50,740 nucleotides of DNA. It comes from a virus. The notes beneath the pieces are model-generated. The model saw only the letters and a program-made list of their open reading frames with translations. It ran no database searches and was not told the DNA's origin. Below are positions 33,573 through 39,500 of this stretch, one piece after another. The DNA lies in the IMG/VR virus record IMGVR_UViG_3300025853_000133, positions 1 through 50,740 of that record; one strand, written 5' to 3'. The position numbers and the translations under genes are program-made. Position 1 is the stretch's first letter. Each line of letters starts with the position of its first letter.

Positions 33573-33966
33573 AAATAGAGCAGGATCGGGCATTCCTGAT
33601 GTGTACATAATTTGGGATGGCTTTCCAATTTGGGCCGAGCTAAAAGTAACTAAAAGCAACAAGGTTTTGTTATCTCCTTCGCAAATCGCTTGGCATATGG
33701 CGCATTCTGATTCTGGCGGTCTGTCATTCATCTTAGTCAAGCACCTCGGGACGGGGGACATATTTTTGTTCGAGGGTCGAGATGCGAGGGACGTGTTTCG
33801 CACGGGCTTGCATAATGATCCGTTGTATCGCGGTTCCATAGACGGGGTTTTGTCCCACATGAAGCAAATGTCCCATGACCATTTCTTGCGGGTCGCAGAT
33901 TGCGCGGTGCTGCGCACCGCGCAGCCACCAGGCGCAGCTGCAAAAACCAGGGATTGCGCTTCGTAA
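33496..33966 (+). CDS. VRR-type PD-(D/E)XK nuclease with a repeat-encoded C-terminus
   Basis: 156 residues from ATG 33496 (GGGAGA upstream). The nuclease core is clear: GSGIPDVYII with D35, then IWAELKVTKS with E48 and K50, then LSPSQIAWHMAHSD, the VRR-NUC or Holliday-junction-nuclease-like pattern. It may resolve branched phage DNA before packaging, which fits its pairing with the small terminase. The last 20 or so residues are encoded by the GC-rich hairpin element at 33902-33922, so the natural C-terminus was probably replaced or extended by insertion of that repeat. Confidence 0.75.
   Translation: MSQPEANFWKIVKKNLPTGSRHWRIENRAGSGIPDVYIIWDGFPIWAELKVTKSNKVLLSPSQIAWHMAHSDSGGLSFILVKHLGTGDIFLFEGRDARDVFRTGLHNDPLYRGSIDGVLSHMKQMSHDHFLRVADCAVLRTAQPPGAAAKTRDCAS
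33902..33922. repeat. GC-rich hairpin, copy 1
   Basis: Perfect 9-bp stem GCGCGGTGC with loop TGC. It is followed by CAGCCACCAGG, the flank seen beside other copies. It lies inside the 3' end of the nuclease gene. Confidence 0.7.
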
Positions 33967-33969
33967 ATT

Positions 33970-33990
33970 GCGGTTCGCGGTGCGAACCGC
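33970..33990. repeat. GC-rich hairpin, copy 2
   Basis: Perfect 9-bp stem GCGGTTCGC with loop GGT, just after the nuclease stop and on the far side of the terminator at 34049. Confidence 0.7.
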
Positions 33991-34048
33991 TGCGAACCAG
34001 GCGCAGCCCTGGCAGCCACCGGCAAACCAGGAGAGATGAAGTATGGAT

Positions 34049-34075
34049 AAAAAAAGGGCGCACGGATGTGCGCCC
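34049..34075 (-). terminator. Intrinsic terminator of cassette 1
   Basis: Minus strand: 8-bp stem GGGCGCAC/GTGCGCCC, loop ATCC, then seven T. It lies 19 bases after the stop of the 98-residue gene. Confidence 0.85.
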
Positions 34076-34093
34076 AATGGGGGGAAAGTATTA

Positions 34094-34390
34094 TTAGTGC
34101 GTTGTTCCTGTGAACATTTCGTCCACAGCACCGTCTGCTTCTTCGGCAAGTTCGACGAAGTTCTTCGCCATGCGAACCATGTCTTCGTAGCCATCTTTGC
34201 TGCCGAATAAGTCCTCGGCCATTGCTCTGTTGGAATGAAGCGCGACGACTAGAGTCGCGAACAACATCGAGCGCACCCCGATGTCTTCTTTCTCCACTAG
34301 GTCGTCCATTGCTTGAAGGATGTATTTTTTTGTTATATCCAGATCCTTGAAGAACTGGTCGATTGCTTCTTCTCTCATGTTTGAACTCAT
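34094..34390 (-). CDS. Cassette 1 protein, function unknown (98 aa)
   Basis: 98 residues, mostly helical, acidic at both ends (MREEAIDQFFKDLDITKKYI, FVELAEEADGAVDEM), with a more hydrophobic central helix (RSMLFATLVVALHSNRAMA). AAGGGGAA precedes the ATG. The gene stands alone between its own palindrome and leader hairpin and its own terminator. No family is recognised. Confidence 0.65.
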   Translation of the reverse strand: MSSNMREEAIDQFFKDLDITKKYILQAMDDLVEKEDIGVRSMLFATLVVALHSNRAMAEDLFGSKDGYEDMVRMAKNFVELAEEADGAVDEMFTGTTH

Positions 34391-34409
34391 AGGGTTCCCC
34401 TTTTGTTAA

Positions 34410-34455
34410 AGTGCAGTATTGCACTAGGTCATTGTACAAAGTGTACAACATTATA
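34410..34455 (-). promoter_or_regulatory. Cassette 1 control region: -10, palindrome, leader hairpin
   Basis: On the minus strand in transcription order: TATAAT (34450-34455), the perfect 17-bp palindrome TTGTACACTTTGTACAA (34432-34448), then a leader hairpin AGTGC-AATACT-GCACT (34410-34425) about ten bases before the ribosome site. No good -35 box is seen, so activation by a bound protein is possible. Confidence 0.6.
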
Positions 34456-34484
34456 CTATTAGACCAATTGCGAATTGACAATTG

Positions 34485-34503
34485 CGCGGTGCTGCGCACC
34501 GCG
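34485..34503. repeat. GC-rich hairpin, copy 3
   Basis: 8-bp stem CGCGGTGC with loop TGC, the same stem sequence as copy 1, upstream of the cassette 1 control region. Confidence 0.7.
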
Positions 34504-34557
34504 ATCTCCCTGGTTTTGCAGCAGCTTGCGCCAGGTTACTTTTGCGCTCCTCTGATT

Positions 34558-34578
34558 GCGCATCGCTGCGCGATGCGC
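34558..34578. repeat. GC-rich hairpin, copy 4
   Basis: Perfect 9-bp stem GCGCATCGC with loop TGC. The left flank GCTCCTCTGATTGCG matches that of copies 6 and 7, and the right flank holds CAGCCACCAGG. Confidence 0.75.
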
Positions 34579-34609
34579 CCTGCAGCCACCAGGCGTTGCA
34601 GCCACCAGG

Positions 34610-34635
34610 AAAAAATGCCTTCATTAAGAAGGCAT
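34610..34635 (-). terminator. Intrinsic terminator after the 58-residue gene
   Basis: Minus strand: 8-bp stem ATGCCTTC/GAAGGCAT, loop TTAAT, then a T run. The stop codon of the upstream gene lies inside the hairpin loop. Confidence 0.8.
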
Positions 34636-34800
34636 CCTTGGATCATCAGGATAGGTCACGAACTCTTCGTGGATAAACACGGGCAGCCATTCTTGGCGTT
34701 CCTGTTCGAGTTCAGCCACAGCTTTTTGCGCCTCTTCTCTGCTGTCGTGCGCCTCGATTTCGTAGCCGTCCTTCATTCTTATTACAAATATTGTTTTCAT
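34624..34800 (-). CDS. Tiny cassette 2 protein (58 aa), function unknown
   Basis: 58 residues starting MKTIFVIRMKDGYEIEAHDS, a strand-turn-strand, then a Glu/Gln-rich helix (REEAQKAVAELEQERQEW) and an acidic, Pro-containing end. GGAGCAAAG lies just upstream of the ATG. It sits between two terminators, downstream of the 122-residue gene, so it would be expressed by readthrough. The stop lies in the loop of its own terminator. Confidence 0.6.
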   Translation of the reverse strand: MKTIFVIRMKDGYEIEAHDSREEAQKAVAELEQERQEWLPVFIHEEFVTYPDDPRMPS

Positions 34801-34817
34801 TGCTTTGCTCCAGAAAC

Positions 34818-34848
34818 AAAAAAAGGCCGACTACCGAGGTAGCCGACC
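34818..34848 (-). terminator. Intrinsic terminator after the 122-residue gene
   Basis: Minus strand: 10-bp stem GGTCGGCTAC/GTAGTCGGCC with two G-T pairs, four-base loop, then seven T. Located 19 bases after the stop at 34867. Confidence 0.8.
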
Positions 34849-34866
34849 ATTGGGAGAGTTGTTAGA

Positions 34867-35235
34867 TCACCACCAACAGGAGTAGATGACCTCGTTGCCT
34901 TCCGCGATTTCTCGTCTTGCCCACTCGCAAAACATAATGTCTTGATCGCGGTACTCGTCTTCGGCTTCATCTTGGAATTGATGACCGTAGAAAAAACCGC
35001 CCGGACTAACGGGCATGGCTTTTCGCTCGATTGCGAGTGACAACTCTTCGATATCAATGATGTCGAGAGTAAGCTCTCCGCAGTTAAGCTCACCAGCATC
35101 GAGTCCTGTCTTGGTGACGAACTTTTGTTCCATGAACTCTTGCAGTTTGCTGTGCTTGCGCCATACAAACTGAGGTTCATGACCCTCGTTAGATTCCCCG
35201 CGCTCCCGCGCCCAAGCGTATTGATCGAGTCCCAT
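34867..35235 (-). CDS. Cassette 2 protein, conserved phage protein (122 aa)
   Basis: 122 residues starting MGLDQYAWARERGE, with FVWRKHSKLQEFME and an aromatic C-terminus ending VIYSCWW. Proteins with this MGLDQYA start and WRKH motif recur across marine phages (recalled); some databases label them after unrelated enzymes, which the sequence does not support. AGGAGAAC before the ATG is a strong ribosome site. It may bind a host factor; function unknown. Confidence 0.7.
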   Translation of the reverse strand: MGLDQYAWARERGESNEGHEPQFVWRKHSKLQEFMEQKFVTKTGLDAGELNCGELTLDIIDIEELSLAIERKAMPVSPGGFFYGHQFQDEAEDEYRDQDIMFCEWARREIAEGNEVIYSCWW

Positions 35236-35256
35236 AATGGTTCTCCTATTATTGTC

Positions 35257-35312
35257 GTGGCGACATTACCACAAGCCGATAATCTCATTGTTGTGCAAAG
35301 TGTACAATTATA
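35257..35312 (-). promoter_or_regulatory. Cassette 2 control region: -10, palindrome, leader hairpin
   Basis: Minus strand: TATAAT (35307-35312) preceded by CATTAGACCAAAG, overlapping the imperfect palindrome TTGTACACTTTGCACAA (35291-35307), then the leader hairpin GTGG/CCAC with loop TAATGTCG (35257-35272) before the ribosome site. Same order as cassette 1, but with a different loop sequence. Confidence 0.6.
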
Positions 35313-35342
35313 CTTTGGTCTAATGTTGCGACTCGTCGAGTG

Positions 35343-35361
35343 CGCTCCGCTTCGCGGAGCG
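35343..35361. repeat. GC-rich hairpin, copy 5
   Basis: 8-bp stem CGCTCCGC with loop TTC, upstream of the cassette 2 control region. Confidence 0.65.
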
Positions 35362-35410
35362 TGTAACCAGGCGCAGCAGCTTCGACCAGGTGGAGTGCGC
35401 TCCTCTGGTT

Positions 35411-35431
35411 GCGGTTCGCGGAGCGAACCGC
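35411..35431. repeat. GC-rich hairpin, copy 6
   Basis: 9-bp stem GCGGTTCGC with loop GGA, one further T-A pair outside. Left flank GCTCCTCTGGTTGCG, right flank CAGCAGCCAGG; the outer CTGG and CCAG can also pair. Confidence 0.75.
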
Positions 35432-35444
35432 AGCAGCCAGGCAT

Positions 35445-35470
35445 AAAAAAACCAGGCAGCAAGTGCCTGG
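35445..35470 (-). terminator. Intrinsic terminator of cassette 3
   Basis: Minus strand: 7-bp stem CCAGGCA/TGCCTGG, loop CTTGC, followed by seven T. Located 14 bases after the stop at 35485. Confidence 0.85.
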
Positions 35471-35484
35471 CTTCGGTTGATGAG

Positions 35485-35898
35485 TTAGGAAGCAGACCGC
35501 ATTCCACAGTGCTTACCGCTTAGAGCAATCTTCGACTCCCTGGCATTCATAAAGTTAATGGCGTGTTGAGCTGACTCGAAGAAGATGACGCCTTCTTCGG
35601 CAACTCGCGATGCATCGACCGGTACATCAAGCGACTCACCCGACGATGCATCAAAGCCGAGGATCAAAGCACGTCCGGCCAATGGCTCTGGATACTGGAA
35701 GATCGACCAGAACTTTTGGTCTTGAACGAACAGTCCCTCGTCATCGAGGAACAAGCTCACGACCTGGTCATCAAACACCAGGCTAACAGCCGTCACGGTG
35801 GTGCAGTCAATTAGTTTGTACAACGCAGCTAGCGTCTCCCCCTCGAACTCGACGTCCGATATGTCCCGTGTGAACGGGTCAATTAGTACAGCTTTCAT
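35485..35898 (-). CDS. Cassette 3 protein, possibly DUF3846-like (137 aa)
   Basis: 137 residues starting MKAVLIDPFTRDISDVEFEG, then LAALYKLIDC, LVFDDQVVSLFLDDEGLF and PLAGRALILGF. The order Lys-x-h-h-Asp-P start, Asp-Glu-Gly turn and a late Gly-x-A-h-h-h-G resembles DUF3846 proteins of phages, but this is by eye. AAGGAGAC precedes the ATG. Function unknown in either case. Confidence 0.6.
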   Translation of the reverse strand: MKAVLIDPFTRDISDVEFEGETLAALYKLIDCTTVTAVSLVFDDQVVSLFLDDEGLFVQDQKFWSIFQYPEPLAGRALILGFDASSGESLDVPVDASRVAEEGVIFFESAQHAINFMNARESKIALSGKHCGMRSAS

Positions 35899-35914
35899 AC
35901 TGTCTCCTTGTTAT

Positions 35915-35970
35915 TGTGCGGTATTGCACAGTTGATACAGTAAACATATTGTTTACAGTGCACAATTAGA
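35915..35970 (-). promoter_or_regulatory. Cassette 3 control region with overlapping palindromes and leader hairpin
   Basis: Minus strand: TCTAAT (35965-35970), then TTGTGCACTGTAAACAA (35949-35965) and the perfect palindrome GTAAACATATTGTTTAC (35940-35956), which share a half-site. The leader hairpin TGTGC-AATACC-GCACA (35915-35930) comes next. The extra site suggests two bound dimers and stronger control than in the other cassettes. Confidence 0.6.
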
Positions 35971-35996
35971 CTAAAGTCTAATGCGCTCCTCTGGTT

Positions 35997-36017
35997 GCGC
36001 CTCGCAGAGCGAGGCGC
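35997..36017. repeat. GC-rich hairpin, copy 7
   Basis: 9-bp stem GCGCCTCGC with loop AGA. Left flank GCTCCTCTGGTTGCG and right flank CAGCAGCCAGG are the same as in copy 6, while the stem differs at several paired positions. Confidence 0.75.
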
Positions 36018-36028
36018 AGCAGCCAGGT

Positions 36029-36051
36029 AAAAAGAGAGGGCTTTCGCCCTC
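36029..36051 (-). terminator. Intrinsic terminator of cassette 4
   Basis: Minus strand: 6-bp stem GAGGGC/GCCCTC with loop GAAA, then TCTTTTT. It begins inside the stop codon of the 92-residue gene. Confidence 0.8.
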
Positions 36052-36328
36052 ATGATGCTTTTTTGTATTCGTCAACGGACATGATCATGTCTTCGACCAG
36101 GTCAATGACCTCGTGGCCGTCGAATGTCATGCCGGAGGCTGAGTATATCTGCTCGGCCTCTGCCCAGTAGTCGAGCATCCGTTCCTTGATCGGAGTGGTC
36201 TGTCCCGCTTCGCGGTGTTTGGCAATGCCATACGGTGCGAGCATCAGATGACCTGTCTCGTCTTGCAGGACAAAGGTGCATATTTGAAACGTGTTCTTGA
36301 AGTGCTTTTCAAGTTCGTCTTGTGTCAT
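36050..36328 (-). CDS. Cassette 4 protein, function unknown (92 aa)
   Basis: 92 residues from ATG 36328, fixed by GGGAGGAAC. It has a helical N-terminus (DELEKHFKNTFQICTFVL), a basic middle (YGIAKHREAGQTTPIKER) and an acidic C-terminus (EVIDLVEDMIMSVDEY). No family is recognised. Confidence 0.6.
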   Translation of the reverse strand: MTQDELEKHFKNTFQICTFVLQDETGHLMLAPYGIAKHREAGQTTPIKERMLDYWAEAEQIYSASGMTFDGHEVIDLVEDMIMSVDEYKKAS

Positions 36329-36369
36329 ATTGGTTCCTCCCATTAGTAACCTCTTCGAGTATCTCATTG

Positions 36370-36391
36370 TTGTTCACAGTAAACAATTAGA
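36370..36391 (-). promoter_or_regulatory. Cassette 4 control region: -10-like box and palindrome
   Basis: Minus strand: TCTAAT (36386-36391) overlapping the palindrome TTGTTTACTGTGAACAA (36370-36386). No AATAC-type leader hairpin is seen here; the leader has only the ribosome site, unlike the other four cassettes. Confidence 0.55.
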
Positions 36392-36418
36392 CCTTAGTAG
36401 TATTGCGATTCTCTGGTT

Positions 36419-36439
36419 GCGCATCGCGGAGCGATGCGC
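36419..36439. repeat. GC-rich hairpin, copy 8
   Basis: 9-bp stem GCGCATCGC with loop GGA. Left flank TTCTCTGGTTGCG. A second hairpin CTGGTGC/GCACCAG with loop AGCA follows at 36441-36458. Confidence 0.75.
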
Positions 36440-36467
36440 TCTGGTGCAGCAGCACCAGGAACCAGGT

Positions 36468-36493
36468 AAAAAAAAGGCGGCCCGAAGGCCGCC
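36468..36493 (-). terminator. Intrinsic terminator of cassette 5
   Basis: Minus strand: 7-bp stem GGCGGCC/GGCCGCC, TTCG loop, followed by eight T. It lies 15 bases after the stop at 36508. Confidence 0.85.
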
Positions 36494-36507
36494 CGTGGGG
36501 AGAACCG

Positions 36508-36927
36508 TTATTCCGGATCTGGATAGTTCCGAACGAAGTTCTGGAGCCGCTCGATGTCTGCTTCATCGGATGGAGACTCGTCGTTGATCTCGGTGCAGAG
36601 TTGCTCAAGCTTTTCTGCTAAAACGGAAACGGCGGCGATCTTTTCAGAAAGAGTCGCGGCGGCGGAATCGAAGTTGACCAATTGATCAAGAGCAGGGTTG
36701 CCGCTGACTTGACCAATGTGCTGATCAGCCCACAATTCTTTGGTAGTCCCATTTGGGAAACCAAGGATCTGGTCATACCGTGAGTACAAAGTGTCAAGGT
36801 ATTGCTGACGTGTAACACCGGTGCTAGTTGCACCATTGGTTTGATCGAGAGCTGACTCGCGCAATGCACGAGATAACTCGGCTGGATTCATGAGGCCATT
36901 CATAAAGGCTCTATCTAAGTTTGGCAT
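36508..36927 (-). CDS. Cassette 5 protein, function unknown (139 aa)
   Basis: 139 residues from ATG 36927 with GGGGAGAG upstream. The N-terminal half is polar and helical (DRAFMNGLMNPAELSRALRE, YLDTLYSRYDQILGF), the C-terminal half is a long helix (AATLSEKIAAVSVLAEKLEQ) with an acidic tail. A short coiled-coil interaction protein is plausible. It is the rightmost of the cassettes. No family is recognised. Confidence 0.6.
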   Translation of the reverse strand: MPNLDRAFMNGLMNPAELSRALRESALDQTNGATSTGVTRQQYLDTLYSRYDQILGFPNGTTKELWADQHIGQVSGNPALDQLVNFDSAAATLSEKIAAVSVLAEKLEQLCTEINDESPSDEADIERLQNFVRNYPDPE

Positions 36928-36949
36928 GGTATCTCTCCCCAGTTGCCGA

Positions 36950-37007
36950 TGGCGGTATTGCCACATCCCAGATTGTCTCATACCTTGTACGCAGTGAACA
37001 ACCTATA
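36950..37007 (-). promoter_or_regulatory. Cassette 5 control region: -10-like box, palindrome, leader hairpin
   Basis: Minus strand: TATAGG (37002-37007) preceded by CATTAGACTAAAG, then the imperfect palindrome TTGTTCACTGCGTACAA (36985-37001), then the leader hairpin TGGC-AATACC-GCCA (36950-36963). Confidence 0.55.
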
Positions 37008-37042
37008 CTTTAGTCTAATGCACTCAGTGCGCATCGCAGGGT

Positions 37043-37063
37043 GCGTTCCGCTACGCGGAACGC
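37043..37063. repeat. GC-rich hairpin, copy 9
   Basis: 9-bp stem GCGTTCCGC with loop TAC, one further T-A pair outside. It is the rightmost copy, upstream of the cassette 5 control region. Confidence 0.7.
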
Positions 37064-37094
37064 AGTGAAGCAATAGGGGTTACTTGGGATTTTA

Positions 37095-37143
37095 GGTGTA
37101 TACACCATGTATATACAGAGGGGGGAACCCCCTTTTTGGGGGG
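37095..37143. promoter_or_regulatory. Palindrome and alternative G/C hairpins before the late genes
   Basis: The perfect 12-bp palindrome GGTGTATACACC (37095-37106) is followed by GGGGG-AA-CCCCC-TTTTT-GGGGGG (37121-37143), in which the C run can pair with either G run. The 198-base stretch from here to the GNAT gene is otherwise non-coding and AT-rich, and could hold the promoter for the rightward packaging genes, although no clear -35/-10 pair stands out. Confidence 0.4.
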
Positions 37144-37261
37144 CACTTCGTATGGTGACCTATGTCTATATAAGTTTTCCAGAAATAATCGGAGATATTT
37201 TCATTGGCTACCCCCTTTTCCTGTAGAATAGGCCCCCAGGAGTCCCAGGACCGAGAAAAAT

Positions 37262-37741
37262 ATGCAAAGATTAATTCGTTCGGCGACCCAAGAAGACTTA
37301 GACACTTGCGTATACATCGCAGGTGTCTTCCATGAGGGAAGTCAGTTTAAGGACGTAACAACCTATAACCCAGAAGACGCTTATGCCCATGCTGTTTTTT
37401 CGCTCAAGAGTGAGAACAAACTGTTCCTTGTTTATGAAGTAGACGGCACGGTTGTTGGTTTCTTTATTGCAGGACGGCACCCGGTTGTGTGGAATCGGCA
37501 AGAGTATGTGTCAACAGAAGAACTGTTTTACATTCTTCCTGATCACAAAAGTCCAAGGGCCGCGCTTAAATTCTTTAGAACCTGGGAGAAATGGTGCTCG
37601 GACCACGGAACTCTGTTCATGTCGTTCACCCCGACGTCCTTTGTTGATGAGAATGTAGATCGTTGGGACAGTTTCTGTCATGCTATAGACTTCCAACGTG
37701 GTGGCGTGTACTACAAAAAGGTACTGAAGGATGCTGATTAG
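37262..37741 (+). CDS. GNAT-fold acetyltransferase-like protein
   Basis: 159 residues. The N-terminus RLIRSATQEDLDTCVYIA, then NKLFLVYEVDGTVVGFFIAG (strands 3-4 of the GNAT fold) and HKSPRAALKFFRTWEKWC in place of the usual acetyl-CoA loop. From memory, similar proteins sit beside terminase genes in many marine phages and may be structural or modify virion or host proteins. It is the first gene of the rightward packaging and capsid block and overlaps the next gene by 11 bases. Confidence 0.65.
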   Translation: MQRLIRSATQEDLDTCVYIAGVFHEGSQFKDVTTYNPEDAYAHAVFSLKSENKLFLVYEVDGTVVGFFIAGRHPVVWNRQEYVSTEELFYILPDHKSPRAALKFFRTWEKWCSDHGTLFMSFTPTSFVDENVDRWDSFCHAIDFQRGGVYYKKVLKDAD

Positions 37742-39500
37742 CCGTTTTTGTGAAGCTCGTGGATGGTACGAAGCTGACAATTCTATTGAATCAAAGATTT
37801 TTTGTTTTGGTGACGAGGGCGGCAGCTCCGGCAGTGGCTCAACCACTGATGATGCATACGAGCCTGGAAACCAGCAAACTGGACAAGGGTCTCGTCCTCC
37901 TGGCGGTTCTGATGCCAGTGGAGATCCTTCTGAAGAATCAACAGTAGATTATAGTGGCGACCCTGGTTTCGACGAGGGCGACACTGGCGACACTGGAGGT
38001 ACCGGGGCTGATTCTAATTTTTATCCTGATGCCAGTGGTGCTCCTGTTTATCCTCAAGCTCCTGATTATTCAAGACCATCTCCCGCCCCAACCCCTGCCC
38101 CAACCCCCGCTCCAGCAAATATCGGAGACAATCAATCTCGTGGCGTGGACATCCCCAACCTTCAACGAGACAGACGAGACAGAGAAGAAGATGAGGTTCT
38201 TGGACAATTAGAAAGAGAAAAGCTCGCTAGAGAGTTAAATGTTACATCTCCCCTTAATTTGGGAGAGGATGATTCCTTGTTTGGTCAGATAGGTCCAGGT
38301 GGAGAACTTTTTGATTATTCCGGCCAAGACGATATTTTTGGAGACTTAACTGAAAAGCAATTAGAGCGGCAAGAGTATGTGTCTGGGCTAACTCCTGGAT
38401 CTCCTGCTGCGGCGATTACTTCGCAAGTTACTGATCTTAATGCCAGCGGAGATCCTTCTGAACAATCAACAGTAGATTTTAGTAATAATATATCTCCTGT
38501 TGATTTGGATGAAGTGCCTGCCGGAGCTATAGATCTTACTACAGCGGGGGCTACTCCCCCTGGATCATCAACTCCCCCTGAAGACGCCAGAGGGGTAGAC
38601 ATTTTTGGTGACGTTGACCCGGTTGATCTAATCGGGCCGGTTGATCTTGACGAAACTCCCGCTGGTGCCTTAAACCCGTTTGCTCAAATGGAGCAAGAAG
38701 TAGCCCAGGGCCTGGGTACGGGGACCGCGGCCCTCGGACCTGTTACCGATAAATACGCTGGCGAAGTAGTTCCGGGCATGGGAGAGTCGATTGATCGAGC
38801 GATTAGTGATTTTGCCGGTCAGCGCATTGGAAGAATTCAAGAAATAGATGATGAGGGGAATGTCACGACAGAAGATTTTGGGCTGCGTGGAGACCTTGTA
38901 TCAAAACCCACTCCGTTTCTTTCCGGATATGATCCGGCTCAACAAAACATAATGGAAGAAGGGTATTTAGCAGAAAGACGTATTGATCTACCGTTTTCGC
39001 CTTTTGCTGAAGGCATTCTGAATGCGGTGGTTAATCCTATAGCTATGGTTACCGATGCAATCCGCAATAGGGGCGCGATTCCAATTTACAGTAAAGACGG
39101 AACTCAAATTATCGGAGCAAAATCTCCTGACGGAAGCGTAGTTTATTCAGAAACTCCGTTTAGTGATATTCTTTCTGGAATTACAGGTGATTTAGATCCG
39201 AATATGCAGGAATCGTATTCAGACATGCACTCTATGCAGGCAGAAGCTCGATCCAGGGACAGCAACAACGAGGACGAGTATACAAAAAGGCAGCAAGAAG
39301 AACTACGAGAACCTGAACCTGAACCCGAACCAGACTATGCAGGGCGAAATATTATCCAAACTCCAAACTATCAGGCTCGTGGGCCGGTGAGTTATGCGTA
39401 TACAGGGCTTCCGAGCCTAGCTCCGCAGAAATTGAAGCCAACTTATGTGGCTAAGGGACAGTATTCGCCACTATTCCCGATGGGACAGCGTCGTAGATAA
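37731..39500 (+). CDS. Large acidic low-complexity virion-associated protein
   Basis: 589 residues. Residues about 25-135 are disordered: Gly, Ser, Asp, Pro and Thr, with SPAPTPAPTPAPAN and the repeat DASGDPSE(E/Q)STVD occurring twice (about 60 and 240). Further repeats of PVDLDE(V/T)PAGA (about 255 and 302) suggest internal duplication. The C-terminus is basic and aromatic (LKPTYVAKGQYSPLFPMG). It lies directly before the large terminase (TAATG overlap). A structural or capsid-assembly role is inferred from position only. Confidence 0.5.
   Translation: MLISRFCEARGWYEADNSIESKIFCFGDEGGSSGSGSTTDDAYEPGNQQTGQGSRPPGGSDASGDPSEESTVDYSGDPGFDEGDTGDTGGTGADSNFYPDASGAPVYPQAPDYSRPSPAPTPAPTPAPANIGDNQSRGVDIPNLQRDRRDREEDEVLGQLEREKLARELNVTSPLNLGEDDSLFGQIGPGGELFDYSGQDDIFGDLTEKQLERQEYVSGLTPGSPAAAITSQVTDLNASGDPSEQSTVDFSNNISPVDLDEVPAGAIDLTTAGATPPGSSTPPEDARGVDIFGDVDPVDLIGPVDLDETPAGALNPFAQMEQEVAQGLGTGTAALGPVTDKYAGEVVPGMGESIDRAISDFAGQRIGRIQEIDDEGNVTTEDFGLRGDLVSKPTPFLSGYDPAQQNIMEEGYLAERRIDLPFSPFAEGILNAVVNPIAMVTDAIRNRGAIPIYSKDGTQIIGAKSPDGSVVYSETPFSDILSGITGDLDPNMQESYSDMHSMQAEARSRDSNNEDEYTKRQQEELREPEPEPEPDYAGRNIIQTPNYQARGPVSYAYTGLPSLAPQKLKPTYVAKGQYSPLFPMGQRRR

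Noticed and set aside
32856-34499. A 547-residue open frame on the minus strand across the small terminase and nuclease region
   Set aside because: It is antisense to two well-supported genes, crosses a terminator and three hairpin repeats, and has an unlikely Cys/Ser/Phe-rich composition.
34797-35507. A 236-residue minus-strand frame overlapping cassettes 2 and 3
   Set aside because: It runs through two terminators, hairpins and a palindrome, and overlaps the better-supported 122-residue gene with a strong ribosome site in another frame.
33902-37063. Integron-type attC sites
   Set aside because: The elements are palindromic and lie between single genes, but the GTTRRRY and RYYYAAC core sites are absent and the stems are perfect, unlike attC. 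No integron integrase is seen.
33902-37063. CRISPR array
   Set aside because: The repeats vary in stem sequence, spacing is hundreds of bases and irregular, and genes lie between them; no cas genes are present.
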